Under the pieces are notes generated by a model. It was not told the origin of the DNA and searched no databases. It saw nothing but the letters and a program-made list of their open reading frames with translations. Position numbers and translations under genes: made by a program. A stretch of 64,000 nucleotides of DNA. Source: a bacterium. Its GTDB lineage: Bacteria; Krumholzibacteriota; Krumholzibacteriia; JACNKJ01. Positions 17,271 through 26,799 of this stretch are shown here, piece by piece; position 1 is the stretch's first letter, and every line of letters begins with the position of its first letter. Location of the stretch: the NCBI GenBank assembly GCA_024231955.1, contig JAAEPZ010000538.1, forward strand, positions 371,340 to 435,339, read 5' to 3'.

Positions 17271-18275
17271 GTGGCTGACAAGAAAGAGAGTTTCGCAGTT
17301 GGCGGTCAAGCTGTGATCGAGGGTGTCATGATGCGGGGGCGTGACTTTGTCGCCTGCGCGGTCAGGAACCCCAAAGGCGAGATTGTGCTCAAGAAAGAGC
17401 CTTTCCGAAGCTTTCTGGTGCGATTCAAATTGAACAAGGTGCCGATTGTCCGTGGCGCCATCGGTCTGATTGAGACGATGTACCTCGGGATGCGCATTCT
17501 GACCTACTCCGCCGAAATAGCCATGCCCGAGGAGGAGAGGGATCGGTCCGAAAAGGGGCAGCTGAAGGAAAAGATAGGCATGGGGCTCACCATCGTGCTG
17601 GCCTTCGCACTGGGTCTGGGTCTGTTCTTCTATCTGCCCCTGATGCTCACCCACTGGACGCCCGGCACCGAGGGCTCTCTGATCTTCAATCTGGTTGATG
17701 GCGTATTCCGCCTGGTGATCTTCGTGCTCTATATCTGGGCCATCAGCATGATGAAGGATATGCGCCGGGTATTCGAATACCACGGCGCCGAGCACAAGAC
17801 GATAAACTGCTTTGAGTCCGGAGCGATGTTGACGCCGGAGACGATCAATGAACACTCCCGGTTCCATCCCCGCTGCGGCACCAGCTTCCTGATGCTGGTG
17901 ATGGTCGTGTCGATCGTCGTCTTCATACCCCTTGGTCGTCCGGAAACCATCCCCGACCGCCTGCAGCGCATGGCGTTCATCCCTCTGATCGGCGGCATCT
18001 CCTACGAATTGATCAAACTCAGCGCCAAGGCAAAATTCCGCCGCCTGATGATGCCCATCATCGCCCCCGGTCTTCTGCTCCAGCGGTTGACGACCCGCGA
18101 ACCCGATGTTGAGCAGTGTGAAGTTTCGCTGCGCGCTCTCGCCGCCTGTCTCGATCCCGCCGAACTCGCAGAGCGGGTGCCGACGGATGAGGTGGACTTC
18201 TCGCCGCCGCCCGTTCACTATGATGATGGTGCCGGTACCGATGATGATGCTCCGCTTGAGGAAGCTGGTACCTGA
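17271..18275 (+). CDS. DUF1385 family membrane protein (YqhQ-like)
   Basis: A 334-residue protein of the DUF1385 family, which begins with the highly conserved [13 protein letters not shown] and continues with [12 protein letters not shown] and HPRCGTSF; these His/Cys residues suggest a metal site. Membrane helices lie at about 105-130, 140-160, 205-225 and 235-250. The acidic tail is Asp/Pro rich. GTG 17271 is chosen because GGAGG lies 6 nt upstream; ATG 17256 is possible and the frame before it overlaps the rpmE terminator. The biochemical function of the family is not settled. The gene overlaps prfA by one base (TGATG), so it is coupled to release-factor synthesis. Confidence 0.9.
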   Translation: MADKKESFAVGGQAVIEGVMMRGRDFVACAVRNPKGEIVLKKEPFRSFLVRFKLNKVPIVRGAIGLIETMYLGMRILTYSAEIAMPEEERDRSEKGQLKEKIGMGLTIVLAFALGLGLFFYLPLMLTHWTPGTEGSLIFNLVDGVFRLVIFVLYIWAISMMKDMRRVFEYHGAEHKTINCFESGAMLTPETINEHSRFHPRCGTSFLMLVMVVSIVVFIPLGRPETIPDRLQRMAFIPLIGGISYELIKLSAKAKFRRLMMPIIAPGLLLQRLTTREPDVEQCEVSLRALAACLDPAELAERVPTDEVDFSPPPVHYDDGAGTDDDAPLEEAGT

Positions 18276-19351
18276 TGAGAGATCTGACCGAACAGGCCAA
18301 CAAGGCTAATAAGCGTCTTGGTGAGGTTGAGCAGGAGATGCTCGATCCCGCCGTGCATGGTGACCGCCGCCGCGCCAAAGAGCTTGGCAGCGAACTCAAG
18401 CACCTGCAGAGGGTCGTCAAGGTGGGGCAAGTGTACCTTTCCGCGAAAGCGGCTTTGGCGGAGGCGCTGGAGATCATGGGCGGAAGCGATGAGGACCTGA
18501 AGGAGCTGGCCGAACTGGAGAGGGGTGAGGCCGAAGAGAGTCTGCCCGCGCTCACCGACGAACTGGAGCGGCTGCTCATCCCCAAAGATCCCGACGATGA
18601 TCGTGACCTGATCCTCGAAGTTCGCGCCGGAACGGGCGGTGACGAGGCGGGACTTTTCGCGGGCGACCTCCTGCGCATGTACGAGCGCTTCGCCGAGCGG
18701 ATGAGTTGGAAAACGGAGGTCATGAACAGCACCGAGGGCACTCTGGGCGGCATCAAGGAGGCCGTGATCTCCGTACGCGGCGATGGGGCCTATGGCCGGT
18801 TGAAATTCGAGTCCGGTGTTCACCGTGTTCAGCGGGTGCCGGCAACCGAGTCGAGCGGCCGCATCCATACCAGTGCTGCCTCCGTGGCCGTGCTGCCCTA
18901 TGTCGAGGCGGTCGAGGTCGAGATGGACACCAACGATCTGCGGATCGACGTCTACCGTTCGTCCGGGCCGGGCGGCCAGAGCGTCAACACCACCGACAGC
19001 GCCGTGCGCATCACCCATGAGCCTACCGGGCTGGTGGTCAGCTGCCAGGACGAAAAAAGTCAGCACAAGAACAAGGCCAAGGCGCTGAAGATCCTCGCCG
19101 CGCGACTCTACGATCTCGAGAAGTCCAAGCAGGCGGCCGCGATCAGCGCCCAGCGCAAGGATATGGTCGGCAGCGGTGATCGCTCCGCCAAGATCCGCAC
19201 CTACAACTTTCCGCAGAGTCGGATCACCGATCACCGGATCGGCCATACGCAGCATAATTTGACTGCGTTCATGGAGGGTGACATTGAGGAGATGATCGAC
19301 GCTCTCACCCTGTACATGCAGACGCAGCAGTTGGCGGGTGAGGATAAGTGA
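18275..19351 (+). CDS. prfA: Peptide chain release factor 1
   Basis: A 358-residue class I release factor reading UAA and UAG. The catalytic GGQ is at 233-235 ([15 protein letters not shown]), the same numbering as in E. coli, and the codon-recognising PxT tripeptide is PAT in [12 protein letters not shown]. The Gln of GGQ would be methylated by PrmC, encoded next. The start overlaps the stop of the DUF1385 gene, and its own stop overlaps the prmC GTG by four bases. Confidence 0.98.
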   Translation: MRDLTEQANKANKRLGEVEQEMLDPAVHGDRRRAKELGSELKHLQRVVKVGQVYLSAKAALAEALEIMGGSDEDLKELAELERGEAEESLPALTDELERLLIPKDPDDDRDLILEVRAGTGGDEAGLFAGDLLRMYERFAERMSWKTEVMNSTEGTLGGIKEAVISVRGDGAYGRLKFESGVHRVQRVPATESSGRIHTSAASVAVLPYVEAVEVEMDTNDLRIDVYRSSGPGGQSVNTTDSAVRITHEPTGLVVSCQDEKSQHKNKAKALKILAARLYDLEKSKQAAAISAQRKDMVGSGDRSAKIRTYNFPQSRITDHRIGHTQHNLTAFMEGDIEEMIDALTLYMQTQQLAGEDK

Positions 19352-20259
19352 GCGAGGCGGAACCCCGATCGCAGGGCCCGGTGTGGTCAATCCTTGATGT
19401 CCTGGAGCCGGCCAGTAAATATCTGGAGGCCGCCGGCGTGGAGAACGCGCGCTTCGATGCGGAGCTGGTGCTTGCCGATGTCCTCAAGATCTCCCGTCTG
19501 GACCTCTATCTTCAGTACGAACGCCTGCTGACCGACAAGGAGCGAGGTGTCTTCCGGACGATGCTCAAGCAGCGTCAGCAGAGGATACCGCTGCAGCACA
19601 TTCTGGGAAATACCGAATTCTTCTCCCTCCCCTTCATGGTTCGACCCGGTGTCTTCATCCCGCGGCAGGAGACCGAGCTGCTGGTCGAGCGCACGCTTGA
19701 ATCCCTGGAAAGTCATTTCACGAGTGGCGGCGAGGCGCTGAACGGCGGACCGCTGAGGGCCGTGGAGATGGGCGTGGGGAGTGGTGTGATCAGCGTCAGC
19801 CTGGCGCATAATCGGACCGATATGACTATCTGGGCCAGCGATATCTCGGCGGAGGCTCTGGCCCTGACCGCGGAAAACGCCAGGCTCAACCAGGTCGAAA
19901 TGCGCATCGCTCTTGAGGAGCAGGAGGGTCTGCCCGCAGGCAACGGCAGCCCATTGCATCTGATCGTCAGCAACCCCCCCTATATCCGTCTGGATGAAGC
20001 CGACTCGTTGCAGCCCGAAGTTCGTGACCACGATCCCGAGGCCGCGCTCTTTGGCGGCGAAGATGGCCTTGATGCCTATCGCTACCTGGCCGCCGCCGGT
20101 CCGTCACGATTGCACGATGGGGGGATCATGGCGGTGGAGATCGGCGCCGATCAGGGTGAGGCGGTCACCGACATCCTGAGGGCGGGCGGCTTTGGCGAGA
20201 TCGCATTGCATCGGGACTATGCGGGCCGCGACCGCATAGTCATCGCCCGTAAGACCTGA
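19348..20259 (+). CDS. prmC: Release factor glutamine methyltransferase
   Basis: A 303-residue PrmC/HemK. An N-terminal helical domain (about 1-90) binds the release factor. The class I methyltransferase domain has ExGxGSG written as EMGVGSG and the catalytic NPPY at 209-212. It methylates the GGQ glutamine of RF1 and RF2 with S-adenosylmethionine. GTG 19348 overlaps the prfA stop as GTGA, which fixes the start and couples enzyme to substrate. Confidence 0.96.
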   Translation: MSEAEPRSQGPVWSILDVLEPASKYLEAAGVENARFDAELVLADVLKISRLDLYLQYERLLTDKERGVFRTMLKQRQQRIPLQHILGNTEFFSLPFMVRPGVFIPRQETELLVERTLESLESHFTSGGEALNGGPLRAVEMGVGSGVISVSLAHNRTDMTIWASDISAEALALTAENARLNQVEMRIALEEQEGLPAGNGSPLHLIVSNPPYIRLDEADSLQPEVRDHDPEAALFGGEDGLDAYRYLAAAGPSRLHDGGIMAVEIGADQGEAVTDILRAGGFGEIALHRDYAGRDRIVIARKT

Positions 20260-20353
20260 GGGCGCCTGCTCCCCGACCTGTCTCCATTCTTTTGTTCCCC
20301 CCGAACAGTATCGGCGTTATCATCAGCATCCGCTTGTGCTGAAGGGAGCGCGT

Positions 20354-21355
20354 ATGAAGCGAATAAAGTGGAAATCGAATTTCAGTTGGGGCAGGACAAC
20401 CCTTTCACTGGTGGGAGCCGTTCTGCTTCTGGCTCTGGGCTATCTGCTCTCGACGGATTCCCCGTTCACCAGAATATCCGCTGCGCCGGACAAAGGATTC
20501 AACTGGCCCTATTATCTCCATGTCCCCCCGTCGGCCGTCGCTGCCGCAGAGCGTGGAGAGACGGTTCCGCTTCTCGTATTGCCCAACAACACCGGAAAGG
20601 TGTCCGACCAGTTCAGTGATCATGAGGAGGCTGTCCTGAAATCGCTGGAGCAGATCTACGAGTCCCGTCTGGTCGGGCAACTGCACTGCGCGTTGCTGAT
20701 GCCCGTCTTTCCCAGACCGGAGAGCGCCTGGGAGGTTTATACGCACGCTCTCGACCGGGATGCTCTTATCGTCGACAACACGGCTCTCGCCCGTTTCGAT
20801 ATTCAGCTTGAGGGGATGATCGATGATGCCCGACGGAGGTTGGGCAGTCAGGGGGTGAATACTCACGAGCGTGTCTTGCTGTTCGGTTTCTCCGCCAGCG
20901 GTATGTTTGTGAACCGGTTCACCGCGCTGCATCCCGAGCAGGTGCTGGCTGTGGCCTGCGGGTCGCCTGGCGGTTGGCCGCTGGTCCCCCTGTCCGAGTG
21001 GGAGGGTCGCCCGCTGCGCTATCCGATCGGCGTCGATGACGTCGCCGAGTTGACCGGCGGCGAGTTCGATGAGGTTGCCTGGTCGCGCGTACCCCAGCTG
21101 CTGTTCATGGGCGATCAGGACGACAATGATTCGGTGCCGTACAATGACGGCTACAGTGATGAGGACAAAGAGCTGATCTTCGAACTCTTCGGCGAGACGC
21201 CGGTGTCGCGCTGGTCGCTGGCCGAGGCGATTTATGATTCGCTGGGGGCCTCGGCTCGCTTCCGACTCTATCCGGGAGTGGGTCACGATCCCGTCCCTGC
21301 CCTGGGTGATGTTCTCGAGTTCTTCCGGGCGACGCTCGACGGGACCGACCGGTAA
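20354..21355 (+). CDS. Membrane-anchored alpha/beta-hydrolase-like protein
   Basis: A 333-residue protein with one N-terminal helix (about 14-33), either an uncleaved anchor or a signal peptide. The rest looks like an alpha/beta hydrolase: nucleophile elbow GFSASG with Ser180, a likely acid region around FMGDQDDND, and the C-terminal GVGHD for the catalytic His. The first 50 extracytoplasmic residues resemble the YYLHVPPS lead-in of esterase-like PHB depolymerase relatives. ATG 20354 follows GAAGGGAG. The substrate is unknown; esterase or peptidase are possible. The next gene starts 18 nt downstream, so the two may be co-transcribed. Confidence 0.75.
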   Translation: MKRIKWKSNFSWGRTTLSLVGAVLLLALGYLLSTDSPFTRISAAPDKGFNWPYYLHVPPSAVAAAERGETVPLLVLPNNTGKVSDQFSDHEEAVLKSLEQIYESRLVGQLHCALLMPVFPRPESAWEVYTHALDRDALIVDNTALARFDIQLEGMIDDARRRLGSQGVNTHERVLLFGFSASGMFVNRFTALHPEQVLAVACGSPGGWPLVPLSEWEGRPLRYPIGVDDVAELTGGEFDEVAWSRVPQLLFMGDQDDNDSVPYNDGYSDEDKELIFELFGETPVSRWSLAEAIYDSLGASARFRLYPGVGHDPVPALGDVLEFFRATLDGTDR

Positions 21356-21372
21356 ACGGACAGGAGTCCAAT

Positions 21373-21837
21373 ATGGACAAGCTGGAAATCCTGCGTGGAA
21401 TTGTCGACGAAGCGTTGGAGTCCTCGGAATACCCTGCACTGCGCAGAGACGAATATATCCATCTCTATGGCGTGTCCCAGTGCTGTGCGCTTCTCGCCGG
21501 CAAACGGGGTCTGGATAGGGAGTTGGCGAGAATCGCCGGCATGTTGCATGACATAGCCGTGTGCCGTACGGGCAAGCCGGAGGATCATGCCGCCCGGGGA
21601 GCGGAGGAGGCCAGGGATATTCTCCCCATTCTGGGCCTGTCGGAGGGTGAGATCGCAATGGTCTGTCAGGCCATCGCCCGGCACAGCGACAAGAAGACCG
21701 TGCACGATCCTTTCGACGAAATGCTCAAGGACGCCGACATTCTGCAGCGCTACCTCTATTCGGAGCGGGACGGTGTGGCCGTACGGCGACGCAAGCGGGT
21801 GAAGCGACTGCTTGCCGAGCTGGATCTTCCCTACTAG
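21373..21837 (+). CDS. HD-domain metal-dependent phosphohydrolase
   Basis: A 154-residue stand-alone HD protein with His30, His59-Asp60 (MLHDIA), His104 (ARHSDK) and Asp120/Asp122 (KDADIL), the metal ligands of the superfamily. It is cytoplasmic and has no fused sensor. Such small HD proteins hydrolyse nucleotides or phosphorylated cofactors, but the substrate cannot be read from the sequence. It follows the hydrolase gene by 18 nt with GGACAGGAG upstream of the ATG. Confidence 0.85.
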   Translation: MDKLEILRGIVDEALESSEYPALRRDEYIHLYGVSQCCALLAGKRGLDRELARIAGMLHDIAVCRTGKPEDHAARGAEEARDILPILGLSEGEIAMVCQAIARHSDKKTVHDPFDEMLKDADILQRYLYSERDGVAVRRRKRVKRLLAELDLPY

Positions 21838-22089
21838 CCGAACTCCGCAGGACGGTCGTTTCGAGGAGAAGAGCGACCTTCCCGATGATTGCCGATCGGT
21901 CACATCCGGCCGGTGCGACTCATGCGGGTCCGGGGGGAAGCGACACCGACGCGATGCAGTCGGGGTTATCTCACTGCGTTGCCTGCGCCGCTGATACGAT
22001 CATCGGAACCGGAATTACTCCATGTCGTTGTCCATGAAAAGGTCGCCAAAGTGACCGCGTGGTGCTAAACAGTGAGCAGGAGGATTGCC

Positions 22090-23355
22090 ATGGAACGTTT
22101 TGTCATTGAAGGCCCGGTAACGCTCAGCGGCAGCGTGCGTCCCTCGGGTTCCAAGAACACCGCCCTGCCCCTGATCTGCGCGGCTCTCCTGGCCCCGGGC
22201 AAGAGCGTGCTCCGCAACGTGCCTCGTCTGAGGGATACCAACACCATCGTACGCCTGCTGGAGACACTGGGCGCGGAGTGCGAATTCGAGGGCAACACCC
22301 TGCATATCGATGCCACCGACATCCCCAACCGCGAAGCTCCCTACGATCTTGTGAAGACCATGCGTGCGTCGATCTACGTGCTCGGCCCTCTGCTCGGCCG
22401 TTTCGGCGATGCCCGCGTAAGTGAGCCCGGTGGCTGCGCCTGGGGTCCCCGACCCGTGGATCTGCACAAGATGGGGATGGAGCGACTCGGTGCGGAGATC
22501 GAACTGGATCACGGTTATATAGACGCCAAAGCCCCTGGGGGACGCCTGAAGGGCGGCGAGGTCAACTTCAAGATCGTCAGCGTCGGGGCCACCATCAACG
22601 TGCTCATGGGCGCGGTGCTGGCCGAGGGGACAACCGTGCTGCGCAATGTAGCCCGCGAACCCGATGTGGTGTTCGTTGTCGATGGTCTCAAGAAGATGGG
22701 CGCGAAGATCGAGGGCGCGGGCACCCATACGATCACCATTGAGGGTGTGGAGGGGCTCGAACCCATGAACATGGCCGTGCCACCCGATCGTATCGAGGTC
22801 GGCACCTTTCTCGCCGCCGCGCCGATCACGCGCGGGCGTGTGCGTGTCGAGGATTGCATCCCCGAGCACCAGTATGCACTCATCGAGCTGCTGCGGCAGG
22901 GCGGATTGGAGATCGAACAGGGCGACGATTGGATCGAGGTTGACGGCGCGAGCGGCATGCGGTCGATCGAGGCGATCACTGCGCCGTTCCCCGGATTCCC
23001 CACCGACCTCCAGGCGCAGATCATGGCGGCCTGCACCATGGCGGATGGTGTGAGCACAGTCACCGAGACCATCTACCTGGATCGCTTCACCCACGTCGCC
23101 GAACTGCGTCGGATGGGGGCGAAGGTGCGGCTCGACGGCAACGTCGCCGTGGTCACCGGTGTCGAGCGCCTGCAGGGTGCGCCTGTGATGGCCACCGACC
23201 TGCGGGCCAGCGCCGCTCTGATCCTCGCAGCTTGCGGCGCGGAGGGGACAACACATCTGAGCCGCATCTACCATATCGATCGCGGCTACGAGAAGATCGA
23301 AGACAGGATGTGCGCGCTGGGCGCGGTGATCACCCGTGAGCAGGAGCCCGACTGA
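22090..23355 (+). CDS. murA: UDP-N-acetylglucosamine 1-carboxyvinyltransferase
   Basis: A 421-residue MurA, catalysing the first committed step of peptidoglycan synthesis: enolpyruvyl transfer from PEP to UDP-GlcNAc. It has GSKNTALPL near the N terminus, the active-site loop PGGCAWGPRPVDLH with Cys116 (the fosfomycin-sensitive Cys), and the inside-out alpha/beta barrel repeats. ATG 22090 follows GGAGGATT; an in-frame codon 18 nt upstream lacks a site. The gene is followed after 5 nt by the sigma54 activator gene, which may be partly co-transcribed with it. Confidence 0.97.
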   Translation: MERFVIEGPVTLSGSVRPSGSKNTALPLICAALLAPGKSVLRNVPRLRDTNTIVRLLETLGAECEFEGNTLHIDATDIPNREAPYDLVKTMRASIYVLGPLLGRFGDARVSEPGGCAWGPRPVDLHKMGMERLGAEIELDHGYIDAKAPGGRLKGGEVNFKIVSVGATINVLMGAVLAEGTTVLRNVAREPDVVFVVDGLKKMGAKIEGAGTHTITIEGVEGLEPMNMAVPPDRIEVGTFLAAAPITRGRVRVEDCIPEHQYALIELLRQGGLEIEQGDDWIEVDGASGMRSIEAITAPFPGFPTDLQAQIMAACTMADGVSTVTETIYLDRFTHVAELRRMGAKVRLDGNVAVVTGVERLQGAPVMATDLRASAALILAACGAEGTTHLSRIYHIDRGYEKIEDRMCALGAVITREQEPD

Positions 23356-23360
23356 GAACC

Positions 23361-24737
23361 ATGACCGACAAGATGAAGCGCAACTCGAGCATCGATCCGG
23401 CCTTGAACGAGGCCATCCTCGACAGCATCTCCGACGGAGTGTTCACGGTCGACGGCGAGTGGCGCATCACCTCCTTCAACCGCGCCGCCGAGGAGATCAC
23501 CGGGGTTGCCGTCGAGGAGGCGATAGGTAACTATTGCTCCGATGTCTTCCGCTCGAGCATGTGCGAAAGCACATGCGCCCTGCGTCATACTTTGGCCACC
23601 GGTCGTTCCGTCACCAACAGGGTCGGCTATATCATTACCGCCGACGGCGGCCGCGTCCCGATCAGCCTCTCCACTGCTGTACTGCGTGATTCGACCGGCA
23701 AGGTGATCGGTGGGGCGGAGACCTTTCGCGATATGAGCGAGGTCGAGGCTCTGCGCCAGGAGCTGGCGGGACGTTTCCAGGTCGGCGATCTGATCAGCCA
23801 CAGTCCGGCGATGCGCAATGTGTTCGAATTGGCGACCGCCGTCGCCGACAGTGTCTCCACTGTTTTGATCCAGGGGGAGACCGGTACCGGGAAAGAGTTG
23901 CTGGCCCGTGCTGTACACGGGATGAGTCCTCGCGCCGGGAAGCCGTTTGTCGCCATCAATTGCGGCGCCTTTCCCGATTCCTTGCTGGAGTCGGAGCTGT
24001 TCGGCTACAAGCGGGGGGCTTTCACCGGGGCGCATCGGGACAAGCCCGGTCGCTTCGCACTCGCACAGGGGGGCACACTGTTTCTCGATGAGATTGGCGA
24101 GATCAGTCCCGCCATGCAGGTGCGTCTGCTTCGAGTTCTGCAGGAGCACACCTACGAGCCGCTGGGCGGAACGAAAACGGAATCCATGAATGTGCGGATT
24201 CTCGCCGCAACTAACCGCGACCTCGCGGCCGAGGTCAAGTCGGGCGGCTTCAGGGAGGATCTGTTCTATCGGATCAATGTGATTCGCGTCGACCTGCCCC
24301 CTTTGCGCAAGCGCAAGGAGGATATCCCGCTGCTGGCTGATCATTTCATCCGTCGCTTCAATCGTCTGCAGGGGCGGGAGGTTGTCGGGTTGAGCAGTGC
24401 CACGCTCTCCCTGTTGATGGCTCACTACTGGCCCGGGAATGTTCGGGAACTGGAGAATGTGATCGAACGCGCCTTCGTGATGTGCGGCGGAAAGCGGATC
24501 GAGGAGAAGCATCTGCCGCCCGAATTAAGCGGCGGAGAGTCGGGAGATACGGAAGATTCAAGCATTGATCTGGTGAAGCGGGTTGCGGAGGCGGCCAGCA
24601 TTCGCAGGGCGCTGGAGCGCAACGGATTCAATCGCCTGGCCGCGGCCCGCGAGTTGGGTATCCACAAGACCACTCTTTATCGGAAGATCAAAACTCTTGG
24701 CATCACCTTGCCGGAGCAAGACGGTCGAACCAGTTAA
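23361..24737 (+). CDS. Sigma54-dependent activator (PAS-AAA-Fis)
   Basis: A 458-residue bacterial enhancer-binding protein. The PAS domain (about 14-125) contains Cys59, Cys68 and Cys72, a cluster seen in redox or iron-sulfur sensing PAS domains. The AAA+ domain (about 145-375) has Walker A GETGTGKE and the sigma54-contact loop GAFTGA at 219-224, so it should be fully active. A Fis-type helix-turn-helix lies at about 425-452. Downstream are a -24/-12 promoter and candidate enhancer sites, so it very likely drives the NifX/MinD-like operon that follows. Its PAS domain suggests control by redox state or metal cofactor status. Confidence 0.95.
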   Translation: MTDKMKRNSSIDPALNEAILDSISDGVFTVDGEWRITSFNRAAEEITGVAVEEAIGNYCSDVFRSSMCESTCALRHTLATGRSVTNRVGYIITADGGRVPISLSTAVLRDSTGKVIGGAETFRDMSEVEALRQELAGRFQVGDLISHSPAMRNVFELATAVADSVSTVLIQGETGTGKELLARAVHGMSPRAGKPFVAINCGAFPDSLLESELFGYKRGAFTGAHRDKPGRFALAQGGTLFLDEIGEISPAMQVRLLRVLQEHTYEPLGGTKTESMNVRILAATNRDLAAEVKSGGFREDLFYRINVIRVDLPPLRKRKEDIPLLADHFIRRFNRLQGREVVGLSSATLSLLMAHYWPGNVRELENVIERAFVMCGGKRIEEKHLPPELSGGESGDTEDSSIDLVKRVAEAASIRRALERNGFNRLAAARELGIHKTTLYRKIKTLGITLPEQDGRTS

Positions 24738-24750
24738 CCATACGTTCAGA

Positions 24751-24791
24751 TAGTAGCGAAATCACTACTGCCGGCTGAGCTGGTAGTAGCG
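24751..24791 (+). promoter_or_regulatory. Candidate enhancer (UAS) sites for the sigma54 activator
   Basis: TAGTAGCG occurs at 24751-24758 and again at 24784-24791, 33 bp apart, about three helical turns. The first copy is half of an imperfect dyad, AGTAG.GA..TC.CTACT (24752-24769). The sites lie about 95-135 bp upstream of the -24 element, the usual place for activator binding. Confidence 0.55.
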
Positions 24792-24886
24792 TATATGCAT
24801 CCCTGTTGTGCGGATATTCTGGCTCAGGCAATCCTAACTTCTTGTATCATAATACCTTTAAAGAATTCAGATAGTTGCTGTGTGTT

Positions 24887-24905
24887 TTGACACGTCTCTT
24901 GCAAT
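24887..24905 (+). promoter_or_regulatory. Sigma54 (-24/-12) promoter
   Basis: TTGACACG, four bases, TTGCAAT. This matches consensus TGGCACG-N4-TTGCA except that the -24 GG is GA. The spacing between the two conserved dinucleotides is exactly canonical. The first gene of the operon starts 31 nt downstream with AGGGAGGA before its ATG. Confidence 0.8.
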
Positions 24906-24935
24906 ATCCCGATTACTAACACAGGGAGGAATGAG

Positions 24936-25298
24936 ATGGTTGCGGCATTGCCACTGCTGCGCAAGCGCATTGCTCCGGTTTTTGATGAAGCCGGGGAGAT
25001 TCTGGTCGTGAGGGTCATGGAGGGTCGGGCTCAAGAGCAGACGATCCGGAAACTGCCCTCGCACCTGTTGCCGGAGAAGATCGACAGTCTCACCGACCTG
25101 GGGGTTACGGTTTTGATCTGCGGCGCCATTTCATGCGCTGCAGAGGCCATGGTCGCGGCGCGTGGTATTCAGGTGTGCCCCTTTATTGCGGGATCCGTCG
25201 ACGAGGTTCTGCAGGCTTGGCTGGCGGGACGTCCGTTAACACAGGACTTCACCATGCCCGGCTGCGGCCGGCACCGGCGACGCGGTCGCCGTCGTTGA
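24936..25298 (+). CDS. NifX/NifB-family cluster-binding protein
   Basis: A 120-residue member of the dinitrogenase iron-molybdenum cofactor (NifX/NifB C-terminal/ORP) family, with the Rossmann-like fold shown by LTDLGVTVLICGAIS...ARGIQVCPFIAG. It has Cys residues at GAISC and VCPF and a very basic Arg-rich tail (GCGRHRRRGRRR) after the domain, unusual for the family. It is the first gene behind the sigma54 promoter. The family binds Fe-Mo, Mo-Cu or other clusters; no nif structural genes are present, so a nitrogenase role is unlikely. Confidence 0.85.
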   Translation: MVAALPLLRKRIAPVFDEAGEILVVRVMEGRAQEQTIRKLPSHLLPEKIDSLTDLGVTVLICGAISCAAEAMVAARGIQVCPFIAGSVDEVLQAWLAGRPLTQDFTMPGCGRHRRRGRRR

Positions 25299-25343
25299 CG
25301 ATGCGAATGATCCGCATCTACTCACATGATATGGAGGTTTGAT

Positions 25344-25595
25344 ATGCCGGGAGGAGACAGAACCGGTCCGCAGGGCGAAGGTCCCCGGACGGGAAGAGGT
25401 GCCGGGTACTGCTCGGGAGCAGGGGCTCCGGGTAGCGGGAGCTGTGAAGGTATGGGTCGCGGTCGAGGACTGCGTCGGCGCGGTCGGCGCTGGGGCCGGA
25501 GGAATGGTGGAGGAGGCGGGCACGGATTCGGTTTGGGAAGAGCAGTCCGGAATCGAGCAGTCTCAGAGAAAAACACGAACAGGGAAGAGAAATGA
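25344..25595 (+). CDS. DUF5320-like Gly/Arg-rich small protein
   Basis: An 83-residue protein opening with MPGGDRTGPQGEGPRTGRGAG, the conserved DUF5320 N terminus normally found beside NifX-like and MinD-like ATPase genes. The rest is Gly/Arg-rich and probably disordered, with only two cysteines. ATG 25344 follows TGGAGG; the stop overlaps the next ATG by four bases. The family has no known function, but its constant neighbourhood suggests a role in cluster handling or complex assembly. Confidence 0.75.
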   Translation: MPGGDRTGPQGEGPRTGRGAGYCSGAGAPGSGSCEGMGRGRGLRRRGRRWGRRNGGGGGHGFGLGRAVRNRAVSEKNTNREEK

Positions 25596-25954
25596 AAATA
25601 GCCATCACGACAACGGGTGATTCGTTGCAGGCGCCGTTGGACATGCGCTTCGGCCGTGCGGTCGGTTTCCTTATCTACGATCTCGACAAGGGGACCGCCG
25701 AGTTCGTCAGCAACAGTCAGAACCTCAACGCAGCTCAGGGGGCGGGAATCCAGGCGGCGCAAACCCTGGTGGCGACCGGCGCAGAGGGGTTGATCACCGG
25801 TCACTGCGGTCCCAAAGCCTTCCAGGTATTGGAGGCTGCCGGGGTAGCGGTGTTCAACACACGGGCCGCCAATGTGGACGAGGCGTTGACGCTGTATAAA
25901 AAAGGCGACCTGACTGCCGTCGCATCGGCAGATGTGGAGGGGCACTGGACGTGA
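25592..25954 (+). CDS. NifX/orange-protein-like cluster-binding protein
   Basis: A 120-residue NifX-family domain: MKIAITTTGDSL, then DMRFGRAVGFLIYD, a conserved turn around SQNLNAAQGAGIQAAQ, and ITGHCGPKAF. This is the segment order of the Desulfovibrio orange protein (ORP) and of archaeal NifX-like proteins. Only one Cys is seen (GHCGP). It is coupled by ATGA to the DUF5320-like gene before it and by GTGA to the ATPase gene after it. It likely binds a metal-sulfur cluster delivered by the two ATPases. Confidence 0.9.
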   Translation: MKIAITTTGDSLQAPLDMRFGRAVGFLIYDLDKGTAEFVSNSQNLNAAQGAGIQAAQTLVATGAEGLITGHCGPKAFQVLEAAGVAVFNTRAANVDEALTLYKKGDLTAVASADVEGHWT

Positions 25955-26799
25955 AAATAGCCCTGGCCTCCGGCAAGGGGGGGACCGGAAAGACTACCAT
26001 GGCGGTGGCGCTGGCGCGTGCGGCTCGGAGCCCGGTACGGCTGCTGGATTGCGATGTCGAGGGGCCCAATTGCCATCTCTTCATCAAGCCCGTATTGGAG
26101 CGGAGTGAGATCGTTACCGTTTCGGTGCCGGTTGTGGACAAGAACCTGTGCAAACCCTGCGGCAAATGCGCCGAGATCTGCCGCTTCAATGCGATAGCCT
26201 CCATCAAACTCGCCCCGCTGTTTTTCCCTGAACTCTGCCACGCGTGCGGCGGCTGTATTCAGGTGTGTCCCGAAAACGCCATCGGAGAGATACAACGCGA
26301 TGTGGGTTTGCTGGAGTGTGGATCGAGTGACGGATTGGAATTCATCCAGGGGCGCCTCATGATCGGCGAGGCCATGGCGACGCCGGTCATCAAAGCGGTC
26401 AAGCGCTATCAGAGCGATGAGCTCCTGACACTCATCGACTGCCCGCCAGGTACAGCCTGCCCCTTTGCCGCAGCGGTGCGCGGGTGCGACTATGTGCTGC
26501 TCGTGACGGAGCCCACACCCTTCGGTCTCCATGATCTCAAACTGGCCGTGGCCACATTGCGCCGGATGGGTATTGCCGCCGGAGTCATCGTCAATCGCTG
26601 CGTCGACAGGGATAACATGATAGCTGCCTATTGCCGCGAGGAGAATATCCCCTTGCACCTGCAGGTGCCGGAGCAGCGACGCATCGCGGAGGCAAGCTCC
26701 CGAGGTCGCATGTTGCTGGAGGTTGCGCCTGAATTCGGTTCGAAACTGAGAGAGGTTCTGCAGATGGTGACCGAACGAATATCGGGAGGGCAGCGATGA
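25951..26799 (+). CDS. MinD/Mrp-like P-loop ATPase with ferredoxin insertion (first copy)
   Basis: A 282-residue SIMIBI-class ATPase. The deviant Walker A is SGKGGTGKTT at the N terminus. A two-cluster ferredoxin insert (about 60-115) has CxxCxxCxxxC as CKPCGKCAEIC and CHACGGCIQVC. Walker B is LIDCPPGTAC. GTG 25951 overlaps the previous stop, and its stop overlaps the next ATG. In Desulfovibrio such pairs belong to the ORP complex; a scaffold or carrier role for iron-sulfur or Mo-containing clusters is inferred. Confidence 0.92.
   Translation: MKIALASGKGGTGKTTMAVALARAARSPVRLLDCDVEGPNCHLFIKPVLERSEIVTVSVPVVDKNLCKPCGKCAEICRFNAIASIKLAPLFFPELCHACGGCIQVCPENAIGEIQRDVGLLECGSSDGLEFIQGRLMIGEAMATPVIKAVKRYQSDELLTLIDCPPGTACPFAAAVRGCDYVLLVTEPTPFGLHDLKLAVATLRRMGIAAGVIVNRCVDRDNMIAAYCREENIPLHLQVPEQRRIAEASSRGRMLLEVAPEFGSKLREVLQMVTERISGGQR

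Noticed and set aside
23343..24905. The sigma54 promoter controlling murA or the activator itself
   Set aside because: The promoter lies downstream of both and points to the operon that starts at 24936.
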